Shown here: positions 1 to 8,305 of the stretch, one piece after another
Layout of the letters: every line of letters begins with the position of its first letter
Numbering within the stretch: the stretch's first letter is position 1
Assembly: GCA_024364805.1 (NCBI GenBank)
Contig: CM044493.1
Coordinates: 85,972,059 to 85,996,282 of the forward strand
Length of the DNA stretch: 24,224 nucleotides
From: Euprymna scolopes
Lineage: Eukaryota > Mollusca > Cephalopoda > Sepiida > Sepiolidae
Direction: 5' to 3'
Program-made: the position numbers and the translations under genes
The notes under the pieces: generated by a model
Told to the model about the DNA's origin: nothing
The model's input: the letters and a program-made list of their open reading frames with translations, nothing else
The model's database searches: none

Positions 1-220
1 ATGAATATAATTACACGTAATAGTTAACTAAAGATGACCTTCCCATAGGAAAACCGGAAAAACAATAGGGAATTAATTAAAATATATGTTTAAAGGAATA
101 TGCAAATTAGCTAGATTTTTAGCAGATGAATGCAATTCCACGACACATATATAACAATGTTGTATTTTCTTTTTAAATAAATAGAAAAAAAGGTTTTAAT
201 ATGAGTATCAATACACAAAA
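1..220. repeat. Dispersed repeat, copy 1 (sister at 14324-14540)
   Basis: This stretch aligns almost base for base with 14324-14540 in the same orientation, sharing long blocks such as taatagttaactaaagatga and gaatatgcaaattagctaga. Both copies run into a TA-rich microsatellite at their right end. The window edge cuts off the left end of this copy. No coding capacity or known family was recognised. Confidence 0.85.
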
Positions 221-254
221 CCAATTTCTAAGAGTGTATATATATACATACATA

Positions 255-464
255 CAGTATATCACAAAAGTGAGTACACCCCTCACATTTCTTCAAGTAT
301 ATCTGCTCATGGGAGAAAACTGAAAAAAATATTTTTTGACACAATGAAAAGTAGTCTGTCTGCAGCATATATAACAGAGTTAATTTATTTTCCCCTAAAA
401 AAAAATCAAAATATAATGATTAAAAGCTAAATCCCTGGCAACAAAGTGAATACACTCCCTACGA
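255..464 (+). repeat. Left Tc1 terminal inverted repeat with IR/DR architecture
   Basis: The outer transposase-binding-type direct repeat (cacaaaagtgagtacacccc, near 263-282) recurs in weaker form inside the arm (ggcaacaaagtgaatacact, near 437-456). Two such sites per arm, about 170 bp apart, match the IR/DR layout known from the Sleeping Beauty type of Tc1 elements. Confidence 0.8.
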
Positions 465-499
465 AAAGTTTTCTACATTAACATACAACATGTCAACTC

Positions 500-1020
500 T
501 CAATATTTTGTTTGGTCACCATCATTATCCAAAACTACCTTTGCTCTCCTAAGCATGCAGTTTACCAGAGCTTCACATGTAGCCACTGGAATGCTCTTCC
601 ACTCTTCAATTACGACGCTGTGGAGCTGGCAGAAATTTGAGAGTTTGTATACATCCATTTGTTGCTTGAGGGTGCCCCAAAGATGTTCTGTTGGGTTCAA
701 GTCTGGGGACATGCTTGACCAGTCCATCACCTTTACCCTGAGCTTCTTCAGTAAAGCAATGGTTGTATTGGATGTGTGTTTTTGGTCATTGTCATGCTGG
801 AACACTGCTCTGTTCCCCAGTTTCTGGAGAGAGGGGGATCATGCTCTACTGCAGTAGTTGACAGTACATGTTGGAGTTCATGTTTCCCTCAATGAAATGT
901 AACTCTCCAATAGCTGCAGAACTCATGCAGCCTCAGACCATGACATTTTCACCACCATGTCTGACTGTAAGCATAACACACTTATCTTTGTACTCCTTGA
1001 ATTGGTGTGCAATGTGGTCA
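500..1020 (-). pseudogene. Tc1 transposase relic, C-terminal two thirds (second D and E)
   Basis: Read on the minus strand, this gives the second half of a Tc1 DDE transposase: a CVMLTVRHGG block near 990-960, MFQHDNDQKHTS with the second catalytic aspartate at the start of the open stretch 805-500, then SPDLNPTEHLWG with the third catalytic glutamate, ending in LDNDGDQTKY and a stop. The 101-codon stretch from 805 is open, while the upstream part is interrupted by at least two stops. The DNA-binding domains and first aspartate are absent from this strand. Family identity is secure from the motifs. Confidence 0.9.
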
Positions 1021-1027
1021 CCCCAGG

Positions 1028-1327
1028 AGGAAGCCTCTTCTGAAGGCAATACACAAGAAAGCCTGCAAACAGTTTGCTGAAGACATATCAACAAAGCCCA
1101 TAGATTACTGGAACCATGTCCTATGGTCAGATGAGAGGACATTTAATTTGTTTGGTTCTGGTGGCCTTAAGCATGTCTGGTGGTGACTAAATATCTGCCA
1201 GCTCTGCGAAGTCGTAATTGAAGAGTGGAAGAGTATTTCAGGAGCTACATGTGAAGCTCTGGTAAACTGCATGCTCAGGAGAGTAAAGGCAGTTTTGGAT
1301 AATGATGGTGACCAAACAAAATATTGA
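1028..1327 (+). pseudogene. Tc1 transposase relic, first-D segment joined to a second C-terminus
   Basis: On the plus strand 1028-1186 reads RKPLLKAIHKKACKQFAED, then WNHVLWSDERTFNLFG, which holds the first catalytic aspartate, and GLKHVWW. A stop follows. Within a few bases the sequence resumes at QLCEVVIEEWKSIS and ends LDNDGDQTKY-stop at 1327. This second part duplicates the C-terminus encoded on the minus strand at 500-640. The region between VWW and QLCE (second aspartate and glutamate) is missing here and found only on the opposite strand, starting almost exactly where this copy leaves off. Confidence 0.9.
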
Positions 1328-1343
1328 GAGTTGACACTTTTTG

Positions 1344-1562
1344 TAAGGGGTGTACTCACTTTTTTTGCCAGGGGTTTAGATTTTAATGGCTATATTTTGA
1401 GTTATTTTTGAGGGTAAAATAAATTAACTGTTTGTTATATATGCTGCAGACAGACTATATTTGATTGTGTCAAAAAAAATTTTTTTCTGTGTTGTCCCAT
1501 GAAGAGGTATACTTAAATATTTGAACAAATGTGATGGGTGTACTCACTTTTGTGAGACACTG
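1344..1562 (-). repeat. Right Tc1 terminal inverted repeat with IR/DR architecture
   Basis: This mirrors the left arm, with an inner site (aggggtgtactcac near 1347) and an outer site (gggtgtactcacttttgtga near 1535-1554). It ends at cactg next to the TA duplication. Confidence 0.8.
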
Positions 1563-1669
1563 TATATAAGCATGGCAGTGATATACATGTTAAACTATTC
1601 GATCCTATGTCGAAATCCATATGCATTTGCTAACATTCATAAAATAAACGCGAGATTTAATGGAAACAA

Positions 1670-1695
1670 ACGTGTGTGCGCGTACGCGCGTGCGC
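1670..1695. other. 26-nt alternating purine-pyrimidine tract (Z-DNA type)
   Basis: The run acgtgtgtgcgcgtacgcgc continues with gtgcgc and alternates purine and pyrimidine without a break, with several CG steps. Such sequence favours left-handed DNA. It is also striking for its CpG density in otherwise AT-rich DNA. Confidence 0.6.
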
Positions 1696-1991
1696 CTTCA
1701 AATGCACTTGTATACTTTCTAAATTATAGCAATTCATAATTTTATTTTTATCATCCCAAGTGGGTTTTATTTAAAGGCACTTCCCCACCCCTTCTTCTCA
1801 TCTCCATGTGTGAGTCAGTCTATTACTTTCACCCCTAGGCTCGCTCAGCCTAGACACATCGACTTGGATCATTTTTAGACAGAGCACGTGTAAATCAAAC
1901 AAGATGATATTCGGTGCTGAGGAGAGCATATGAATATACGGCCAAAAATTACTTCCATCCAATTTGTACTGGACTTCACTGCACGCCCGTT

Positions 1992-1998
<7 letters not shown>

Positions 1999-2034
<36 letters not shown>
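1999..2034. repeat. (CT)n microsatellite
   Basis: About 18 uninterrupted CT units follow a run of C. The flanks (1570-1998 and 2035-2260) hold no gene or repeat that I recognise. Confidence 0.95.
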
Positions 2035-2036
<2 letters not shown>

Positions 2037-2261
2037 ATGTGGAGGGGGTGAAGATACGGAAAATACTAACATTACTATTCTTTTCTTGATATAAGCGGCA
2101 CTTTCTTTCTCCCTATGTCCGTCCGTATTCTGATTTTTTTCAAGAGAGCTAATTATATGAGAACATCTAACATCAAATATGGAAAAAAGATAATACACTT
2201 TGAATTATTTATTTGCGATAAAAATATTCAAAAATTTTTCTAACAAATCAGGCACAAATAT

Positions 2262-2648
2262 GTGTTGTTGTGTAATAGAGTGCATATGAAAATAGCAGCC
2301 GCATCCGAAGGATGGATGGCAAGTGATTGTATTAGCAGCAGGAGCAGCGTTTGAACACGTATGCAAATTGGTAAGCATGCTTGGGCTTGTGTTTGAAGAA
2401 AAAGAAAAAAATACCACGAAAACGTTGACACCGAAGCAGACGGACGTGTAACGCGAACGTGAGAAGGAGCTGGCTGTGGCGAACATATGGTCGGAAGAAA
2501 GAGAAACATGCTGCCAGGTTAGATGGACATGTAGCAGCAAGAGTGGTGTCGAGACAAGAGAGTAACAGTAATAAATGCTTTTGTTAAAAAAGAAAAAAAT
2601 GCCGACTCGGATTTATTTCCTTTGTTTATTTGCCCCTGCGACGTTACA
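2262..2648 (+). repeat. Possible solo or 5' LTR fossil
   Basis: The stretch could begin with TG and ends in ...cgacgttaca, with an AATAAA signal near 2570, as in many LTRs. It lies about 230 bp upstream of an LTR-retroelement coding fossil on the same strand. No second copy, primer-binding site or target duplication was found in the window, so this remains a weak call. Confidence 0.3.
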
Positions 2649-2879
2649 GTTGCTTATTCTTTTTCACCATAACTAAAGAAATGTCTATTCTACTCTTAGA
2701 TAGAATAATCAATCACCATAACACCAAATTTAATCCCGGGGCCGTCCTACTTAAACTTCCCAAATATTTACAAAAATATATTTAAAATAAGTAACAACGT
2801 TTACATGCAATAATTTTATTAGCTTGAAGTGGGGAAAAAACAAACAATTAAAGAGATGTTGGTGTCAAGTCTCGGAAAA

Positions 2880-4640
2880 ATATCACATGTCAGCGGTATA
2901 GGCATATTGCTACATTTTGTCCGGGGGTGGGGGAGAACAAGCAAGGGGGCAAAAATTCAGCGCCAATCTCATCTCACAAACTGGTGTAAATGGCACATTG
3001 CCGGTTATAACTGTTCACATCAATGGACTACCAAGTACAGCTCTAGTTGATACTGGATGCACATAGTCACTAGTCCGCAAGTTATGTGGCAAGGAATAAA
3101 TAAAGAAAGTGACTCCTATGCTCACCGCAGATGAAGTACACTTATGTTGTGGAATAGGAGTGGTGCAACTGAACCTTGGTGCAGCGCTGAGCATTAGCAT
3201 AGAAGTCTTAGATGTGGATGGATTCTTACTGGGATTCGATTTATTGCTTAAGCTGGATATAATCAAGTGACTGGAAGCAGTAGTATGTTTAGTGCCGGTG
3301 AGATAACTTTTCCACATTTCAGCAAGACCAATTTTGCTGCTATCACCATTACCAAACCTGATTTCTCCAGAGAGTATGAACAGAACACTTCGAAGTGAAC
3401 CACATCATGGAAATAGGCTCGTGACTAACCTCCACTTACGTTGAGAAACAGACTTGCAGAGTAACCAGCCCCAACACTAATTCGTGAAGAATATGATCAT
3501 GAACTGCAGATGTGGATCGATAATGGTTGGTTGCTCCCATATCCTGAGGACGAACTTGGCTCTCCAAAAGGTCTAAACCCCTCATGGCTGTTGTGCAGAA
3601 GAACAGAAAGTGCATTATGGATTATCAGCAACTTATTGAGTATGTGCATGTGCAGAGAATAGAGACAGCAGGGACCAAACATTGCAGTGCTCAATTTACG
3701 CTGAGCCTATTTGCAAGTATATGTTGACAAATCTATTTCGCCATTCAAAACAAGGGACATGATATTGTCTTATCCGCCTCAAATTTAGGCTTAAGGTTGC
3801 CCCTTTAATAATGTGAGGCCATTGTTAATATTGTCCTCAGCCAGGTTAAGACCATAAACATGGCTACGTCTTTGACATTTTTATGAATGAAAGAGTGTGT
3901 TCTGCAACTCGTGTCAAGGAACATGTGGTGAAGTTTGGTCTTGAAAGCAAGATCCCAGACCAGCTGTGACTGGGCTCATGCATGTTGGGATTACATGTCC
4001 AGGAGGAGCATGGAAAATTGTTATGACAGCATGGAAGTGACCTTCCAGCAGTGCCCGATAGATTTACTTGCCGAATTGTATTTTCAGTGTGCAGGAAACT
4101 GACTAGCCATTTACCGGTGTGTGGCTGGTTACATGTTACCACAATGTTTGTAAAACAGAGAGTAAATATGATGACAACTGAATGGGATGACGAAGTGCGA
4201 GACCCTCTTTTAGCATGAATAATCGAAAACATTTGTTTGAGAGCAGCACAAGACGAGCCAGGGATATGTGACTGGTATATCTTTGGAGAAGATGTTACAG
4301 TGTAGATAGACGCTAGTTTCATTGCCACAGGCGTAGTTGTGGAAAGCAATGATTCCATGGCAGAAGACACAAGCTGGCTCGGAGTAGTGCATGAGGACAA
4401 GCATATAAATTAAGCTGAGCTTGATGCAGTGTTGTGAGATGTTAACCTTGCAGTGGAAAGCCAAAACTATACATTTACAAATGAATTCCTCTTGTATATA
4501 TCGGTGGATAACTGACACCTGGTACGGACAGACGAGAGTGCACACTAAAGCAGTCTCAGAAATGTAAATTAGGCATCGCCTCTCCACGCTCTGAAATTAT
4601 GACAATACTCCGTACATAGGCGAATGGTGGAACAGAGAGT
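2880..4640 (+). mobile_element. LTR-retroelement fossil (gag end to RNase H), heavily broken
   Basis: This is a decayed gag-pol remnant on the plus strand. In order it shows a CCHC zinc-knuckle remnant near 2887-2925, an aspartic protease core (ALVDTGCT near 3040), a reverse transcriptase beginning near 3490 with recognisable fingers and palm segments (for example PLMAVVQKNRK near 3576, and a region after 3850), and an RNase H region (IDASFIATGV near 4305, AELDAV near 4418). No integrase and no downstream LTR are visible, so the 3' part is gone. It carries well over ten breaks and looks old. The order fits Ty3/Gypsy- or BEL/Pao-type elements; I cannot decide between them. Confidence 0.8.
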
Positions 4641-5730
4641 CAGGATACTTTCAGGCATAAGTAACTTTCTAGCATAGTAGAGAGAGCCCACCTTCCTCGC
4701 ATATATACACTATATAGGCCCAGAGAATCTAGTCAGGTGTATGAAAAAAGCAAATCACGTGTGTAAATGTAATTTCATGAGCAAAGGAAAGGAGGCTTAA
4801 TCTAAATAAACTGATAATAAAAAAATAAAGGAAAAAATAATCCTGTATACTATTTAATTTTTATGAGAAACTTAATCTGAATAACTGATAATCTACATAA
4901 TAAAAGCAACATATACATGTCTGCCATCGAAGGGACAGAGAAAGGTGTGTGTGGGGGGGGGATGAAAATCAACGACACAACTACGATACTATTAAAAAAC
5001 ATCAACAACACAGCTTTAAATACCTCTTATCAATCTCAAGAGACAACGAATACTCTTAGTAAGAGTACTACTTTATCAATTTACATGATTTTTGGAATAT
5101 AACATCTTCGTTCCATGATAGGTACGTATATCATAAAGAGTTGGCTTTTTTTTTTTAAACAATTTTTCTGTAATTTTTGTTTTGAAAATAAGTTCAATTT
5201 TAAATAAGTATTGCTGCTTGCAAAAGAAGTTTACACTAAAGTAAATGTTACACAATCCGCACACTATTCTGAGTGTGGACTGCTTGAGTCCAGTTACAAG
5301 ACACAGAACCATTTTCTTTGAATAAACGAGTTAATAGACGAGATTGAACTTATGAAAAGTATCCACTTCTCATGATTACCAATCAACCACTCGTAGCATT
5401 GCATTCAAACAGTATTTTAATTTTTTGTTTGAAATAAAAGGATCTGTTTACCTATTATTATGATATACAAGTATTTTTTAAATAAATACATAGTTGACTG
5501 TTTTTTAACATGTGTTCTCTTTATTTTGTCAAAGCTGAAAAGATAAAGTAGTGTAAAAGTTTTATGTTATTAATGCCATAAGCTGCTACTGCTGCCAGAG
5601 TCATTCAAATATGTCTCCATTTTAACTATCTTCTTAGAGAGAATGTGTATTTTTAAAGAAAGAAACGCAATCGAAATACATTTTTTTTCTTGTAGAATGG
5701 CACAATTTTTTTTTTTTTAAATCGCTGATT
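4641..5730. other. Non-coding AT-rich interval
   Basis: I see no gene, RNA or repeat boundary here. Short open frames at 4917-5102 and 5076-5312 have low-complexity composition and no recognisable motif. A short phrase near 5290 (ttgagtccagt) also occurs at 16862 and is too short to interpret. Confidence 0.5.
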
Positions 5731-5825
5731 AGTATTATTTAGATTTTTCGGACTATTGTTCTTATCTTGGATATTATTCTAACAACGTTTTGGCTGATGT
5801 AATCTCCGACCTTCTTCAGGTGCGT
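5731..5825 (-). repeat. Penelope-like terminal fragment with hammerhead-like core (inverted copy)
   Basis: Read on the minus strand it gives cctgaagaaggtcgg, then ccaaaacgttgttagaataa, then gaacaatagtccgaaaaatc. The layout matches a hammerhead ribozyme: a CUGANGA box, a stem II (GGTC side clear), a GAAA-type box, a stem III in which GTTGTT pairs with AACAAT, and a GTC cleavage triplet near 5751. Hammerhead motifs are known in terminal repeats of Penelope-like elements. The copy departs from the core consensus at about one position. It is the inverted partner of 6267-6360. Confidence 0.6.
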
Positions 5826-6043
5826 CTTATCAAACTCAGAAATCCTTATGTAAAACTTCATACTGAACCTTTTATTTTATGGGGGTACATTGTTCTCGAT
5901 TCATCAGATATGACCGAGTGAAATATGTGATACAAGGGACAAAGTTCTTAAATAATTAGTTTTAAGTGACTGTCTTCTAGGAGTTGAAGGTTCAATCCAT
6001 ATTATAGGTGGTTCTAAGAATAAATTTTAAAATCATACATATT

Positions 6044-6250
6044 CTATCCAGTCATGGCTGACAGAATAAGAACAATCTAATCTCTGAAATAAATAAGGGG
6101 TTAGGTTTCCAACTTTTTGAGATCCAACTGGGAATTATTTAGAATTTCTACTCAGTCATGGCGGACAGAATGAGAGCATGTTACCCCCAAGGGTTGAATA
6201 AAGGGTTCGAAATTCTGTTCGGATTCCCTGAGTTCGGCAGAAAGATTCCA
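6044..6250 (+). repeat. 104-bp direct duplication inside the Penelope-like region
   Basis: The phrase cagtcatggctgacagaat at 6049 recurs as cagtcatggcggacagaatg at 6153, with a related continuation (aataaggggttagg versus aataaagggttcga). The 60-codon open frame that starts at 6158 is contained in this repeat unit and the next, and is not judged to be a gene. Confidence 0.65.
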
Positions 6251-6266
6251 GAGTTTGAAATGATTC

Positions 6267-6360
6267 ACTTGAAGAAGGTCAAAGGTTTCATTGACCGAAA
6301 CGTTGTGGAAATAACGGTTAAGGTGAGAACCGTAGTTTGAAGCATCCAAATAATATGAAT
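6267..6360 (+). repeat. Penelope-like terminal fragment with hammerhead-like core
   Basis: Plus strand: ttgaagaaggtc, 12-nt loop, gaccgaaacgttgtgg, then gagaaccgtagttt. The GGTC/GACC stem II is perfect and leads straight into GAAAC. CGTT can pair with AACG, and alternatively ACGGTT with AACCGT. The same elements appear in the same order as in the inverted copy at 5731-5825, and the ending caaataatatgaat matches that copy's flank. The CUGANGA box differs from consensus at one position, so activity is doubtful. Confidence 0.6.
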
Positions 6361-6412
6361 AGAAGAGTTAGGTTAAAAATTTCTTACAGATTCCCGAGTT
6401 CAACAAAACATA

Positions 6413-6498
6413 ATTGAAAAAGGTTGGACATCACTTTGGCTTCTGCAAATAACATTCTAGATGAGAAAAGCAGTTTGATTAATCCAAATGATATCAAT
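6413..6498 (+). repeat. Third, more diverged Penelope-like fragment
   Basis: It reads attgaaaaaggttggac, then ctgcaaataacattc, then atgagaaaagcagtttga and atccaaatgatatcaat. This is a recognisable decayed copy of 6267-6360, 146 bp downstream in the same orientation. The hammerhead core is no longer intact. Confidence 0.5.
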
Positions 6499-6635
6499 TA
6501 TTAATTCACAGTTTAAATATTCTGAAACACAAAAAAAAAAAAAAATACTAGTCAGAATCAAATATCGATTTGCCAGATTCAAAGCTCGGAATGAGAAACG
6601 TTGACAATCTGAAGGACCATACACGTTATTATATG

Positions 6636-6812
6636 GAAGAAAACTGAGATGAAAAAAACAAAAAAGAAAAGGATGAAAAAGAGAAAGAAAAAGGAGAAAA
6701 AGATGAAAAAGGAAAAGAAGAAACAGAAGAAAGAAGATAGAAAAATAAGAAATAATAAAAAATAAGAAATAGGATGAGAAAAAAAGAAAAAAGAAAAAGA
6801 AGAAAAAGAATA
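6636..6812 (+). repeat. Polypurine low-complexity tract (GAAA-rich)
   Basis: About 175 bp are almost purely A and G on the plus strand, in irregular gaaaaag and gatgaaaaa units. The minus-strand open frame across it (6579-6836, F/S-rich) is a composition artefact. Confidence 0.85.
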
Positions 6813-6919
6813 AACAGATAAATTATTGCAATTCAAGCATCGGTCAATAATATTAGAATTCAGAGATATTAGCTTCCCTATAAACTAATATTTCTCTCAC
6901 ACACACACACAATAGTTTG

Positions 6920-7566
6920 TTTTTTTTTTACGTACGAATCATCACTTATCAAGGCCCAAAAGCCACGAGGATAAGGGTTAAAGAGTGTACAGCATCAGAA
7001 TCATAGTAATCGTTAGTAGTGGACATTCGGTAAATTTGTAAACTTAAGTGGAACGGCTTATCAAGAACTTGTTTACATTGGACTTGAAGACAACCATATT
7101 TTAGACAGCTGTAAAGCAGATAAATGGAAGACAGTTCCACAGGCGTGCAGTTCTAAGAAAGAAGATTTGATCATGGAACCTACGTTTAGGTATAGGCACA
7201 GATAAAGAGTAGGGGAAATTATTGATAGTGTTTTCAGCTAGATGAGTGTTTTTCGTGAAAGTTTGGCGAGGGGAGACCATAGATTGAAGCTCAGACGAGC
7301 ACTTACCATGAAAATAACGATAAAGCAGACAGGCTCGCGACGTCTCTTCTGCGAGAAAGACGTTGCAGGGAAGAGAAAAGGGCATCCCCTACTAGGCAAT
7401 GAAGTCTATTTTGAACTCTATCAAGGCAGGATAGGAGTTTCTAGCAGCTCCTGCCCAGATGTGGCAACAGTACTCCATGTTTGGACGTACCTGGCTCTTA
7501 TATAGGTAGAGAATTGCATCAGCAGTGAAATATCTACTGTATCGATAGAAGGATCCCACCATAAAA
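6920..7566 (-). mobile_element. 5'-truncated LINE (Jockey/CR1-like), 3' end of ORF2 and tail
   Basis: Minus strand, from 7566 down. The C-terminal domain of a non-LTR reverse transcriptase protein starts with GSFYRYSRYFTADAILYLYK and QVRPNMEYCCHIWAGAAR, moves through CLLYRYFHGKCSSELQSM and NNFPYSLSVPIPKRRFHDQ, and ends at TARLWNCLPFICF. It then has a short 3' UTR and a poly(A) seen as poly(T) at 6920-6929. The frame is broken once near 7440 and by stops near 7100. The same domain in better condition is at 22650-23459. Truncation at the 5' side is the usual result of incomplete target-primed reverse transcription. Confidence 0.9.
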
Positions 7567-7626
7567 CTTCATAAAGAAAATCTAAAGAAATGAGGTATTA
7601 AAACATTCACTACTGCAAACCGATTA

Positions 7627-7741
7627 TTAATGGAGATTTGATATCTGCCTGTCTGAAGTTGAAAATATACTACTACTTCTATTACTGATGGAGATTTGGT
7701 ATCTGCCTGTCTGAAGTGGAAACTATACTATAACCATTCTT
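7627..7741 (+). repeat. 58-bp tandem dimer
   Basis: The unit atggagatttgatatctgcc with its continuation tgtctgaag...actatact occurs twice, at 7630 and 7688, about 85-90 percent alike by eye. It lies just before a longer degenerate tandem array. Confidence 0.85.
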
Positions 7742-7802
7742 TGAATTCCCAATTCAATTTACTATACATGTACTATCTTCTAGTGCTCATTTTAGGAATA
7801 TA

Positions 7803-8305
7803 GCATAGTACCTGTTCTGTAATCATGATACCACCCAATAATGTAGTATTTATTCTGTGATGACGATACGATTCTCACAGAAATGACCTCGTCTTCTTTT
7901 TTGAGGAATGGAGTGTAATGTAGTACGTGTTTTATTGCAATGATACCTTTTTTATGTTTTAGAGGATGAAGATGGAATACATAGAGTAGTATCTGTTTTG
8001 TTGTCATAAGATCATCTCCCATTTCTGGACGAAGGATAAGCGAGTGTAGCATATGTTTTGTTGCTATGAAATCATCCTAAACGTAGTGTAGTATACGTTC
8101 TTTCATCATGCTACTATTCTCCCAGGACTTACCTTCTCCTTCGGGGAGACAGTGTAGTATATGTTCGTGTGTCATGACACAATCTGCCCAGGCATTCGCT
8201 CCGCCTGTCATGGAACAAAACTAATACATGTTCGTTCATCATGATACAATCCGCCAAGGCATTACCTCCCCCACTCTCATTTGGGAAGACGGCATAGTAC
8301 AAACG
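7803..8305 (+). repeat. Degenerate tandem array, about nine units of 38-79 bp with U2-like heads
   Basis: Unit heads of the form GTAGTATNTGTTCT followed by tcatgatac occur at about 7803, 7842, 7920, 7986, 8045, 8087, 8154, 8222 and 8293. Later units share a second block (ctgcccaggcattc, ccgccaaggcattacc). The heads resemble nucleotides 33-46 of U2 snRNA, the branch-point-pairing region, but the rest of the unit does not follow U2 convincingly. The 86-codon minus-strand open frame here (7792-8052) follows from the array and is not a gene. Confidence 0.7.

Larger units (their letters stand above)
255..1562. mobile_element. Tc1-like DNA transposon, rearranged tail-to-tail
   Basis: The ends are near-perfect inverted repeats: cagtatatcacaaaagtgag on the left and the complement of cagtgtctcacaaaagtgag on the right. 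A TA dinucleotide flanks each side (253-254 and 1563-1564), as expected for Tc1/mariner target duplication. The element is 1308 bp long. The inverted repeats are unusually long: 255 to about 645 mirrors about 1188-1562, because both ends carry the same transposase 3' end. Catalytic pieces lie on both strands, so it cannot encode a transposase. It sits in a TA-rich microsatellite at the edge of the repeat at 1-220. Seen: ends, TA duplication, motifs. Inferred: recombination between two inverted copies. Confidence 0.93.

Noticed and set aside
2205-2540. Two overlapping minus-strand open frames of 111 and 89 codons
   Set aside because: They overlap in different phases, are rich in C, H, S and F, and show no family motif. 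The stretch is better explained as non-coding, possibly LTR-type, sequence.
3864-4587. Minus-strand open frames of 178 and 125 codons
   Set aside because: They are antisense to the LTR-retroelement fossil, whose plus-strand motifs are recognisable; the frames are shadows.
5950-6000. B-box-like ggttcaatcc at 5990 with a weak A-box-like phrase upstream
   Set aside because: The spacing is about 35 nt and the A box is poor, so there is not enough to call a tRNA or SINE head.
6158-6349. Overlapping 60- and 65-codon frames on opposite strands
   Set aside because: They fall in repeated Penelope-like sequence and have no motif.
6579-6836. 85-codon F/S-rich frame
   Set aside because: It is the complement of the polypurine tract.
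7803-8305. CRISPR-like array
   Set aside because: Units vary in length and sequence, spacers are not unique, and the DNA is eukaryotic; it is a degenerate tandem repeat.
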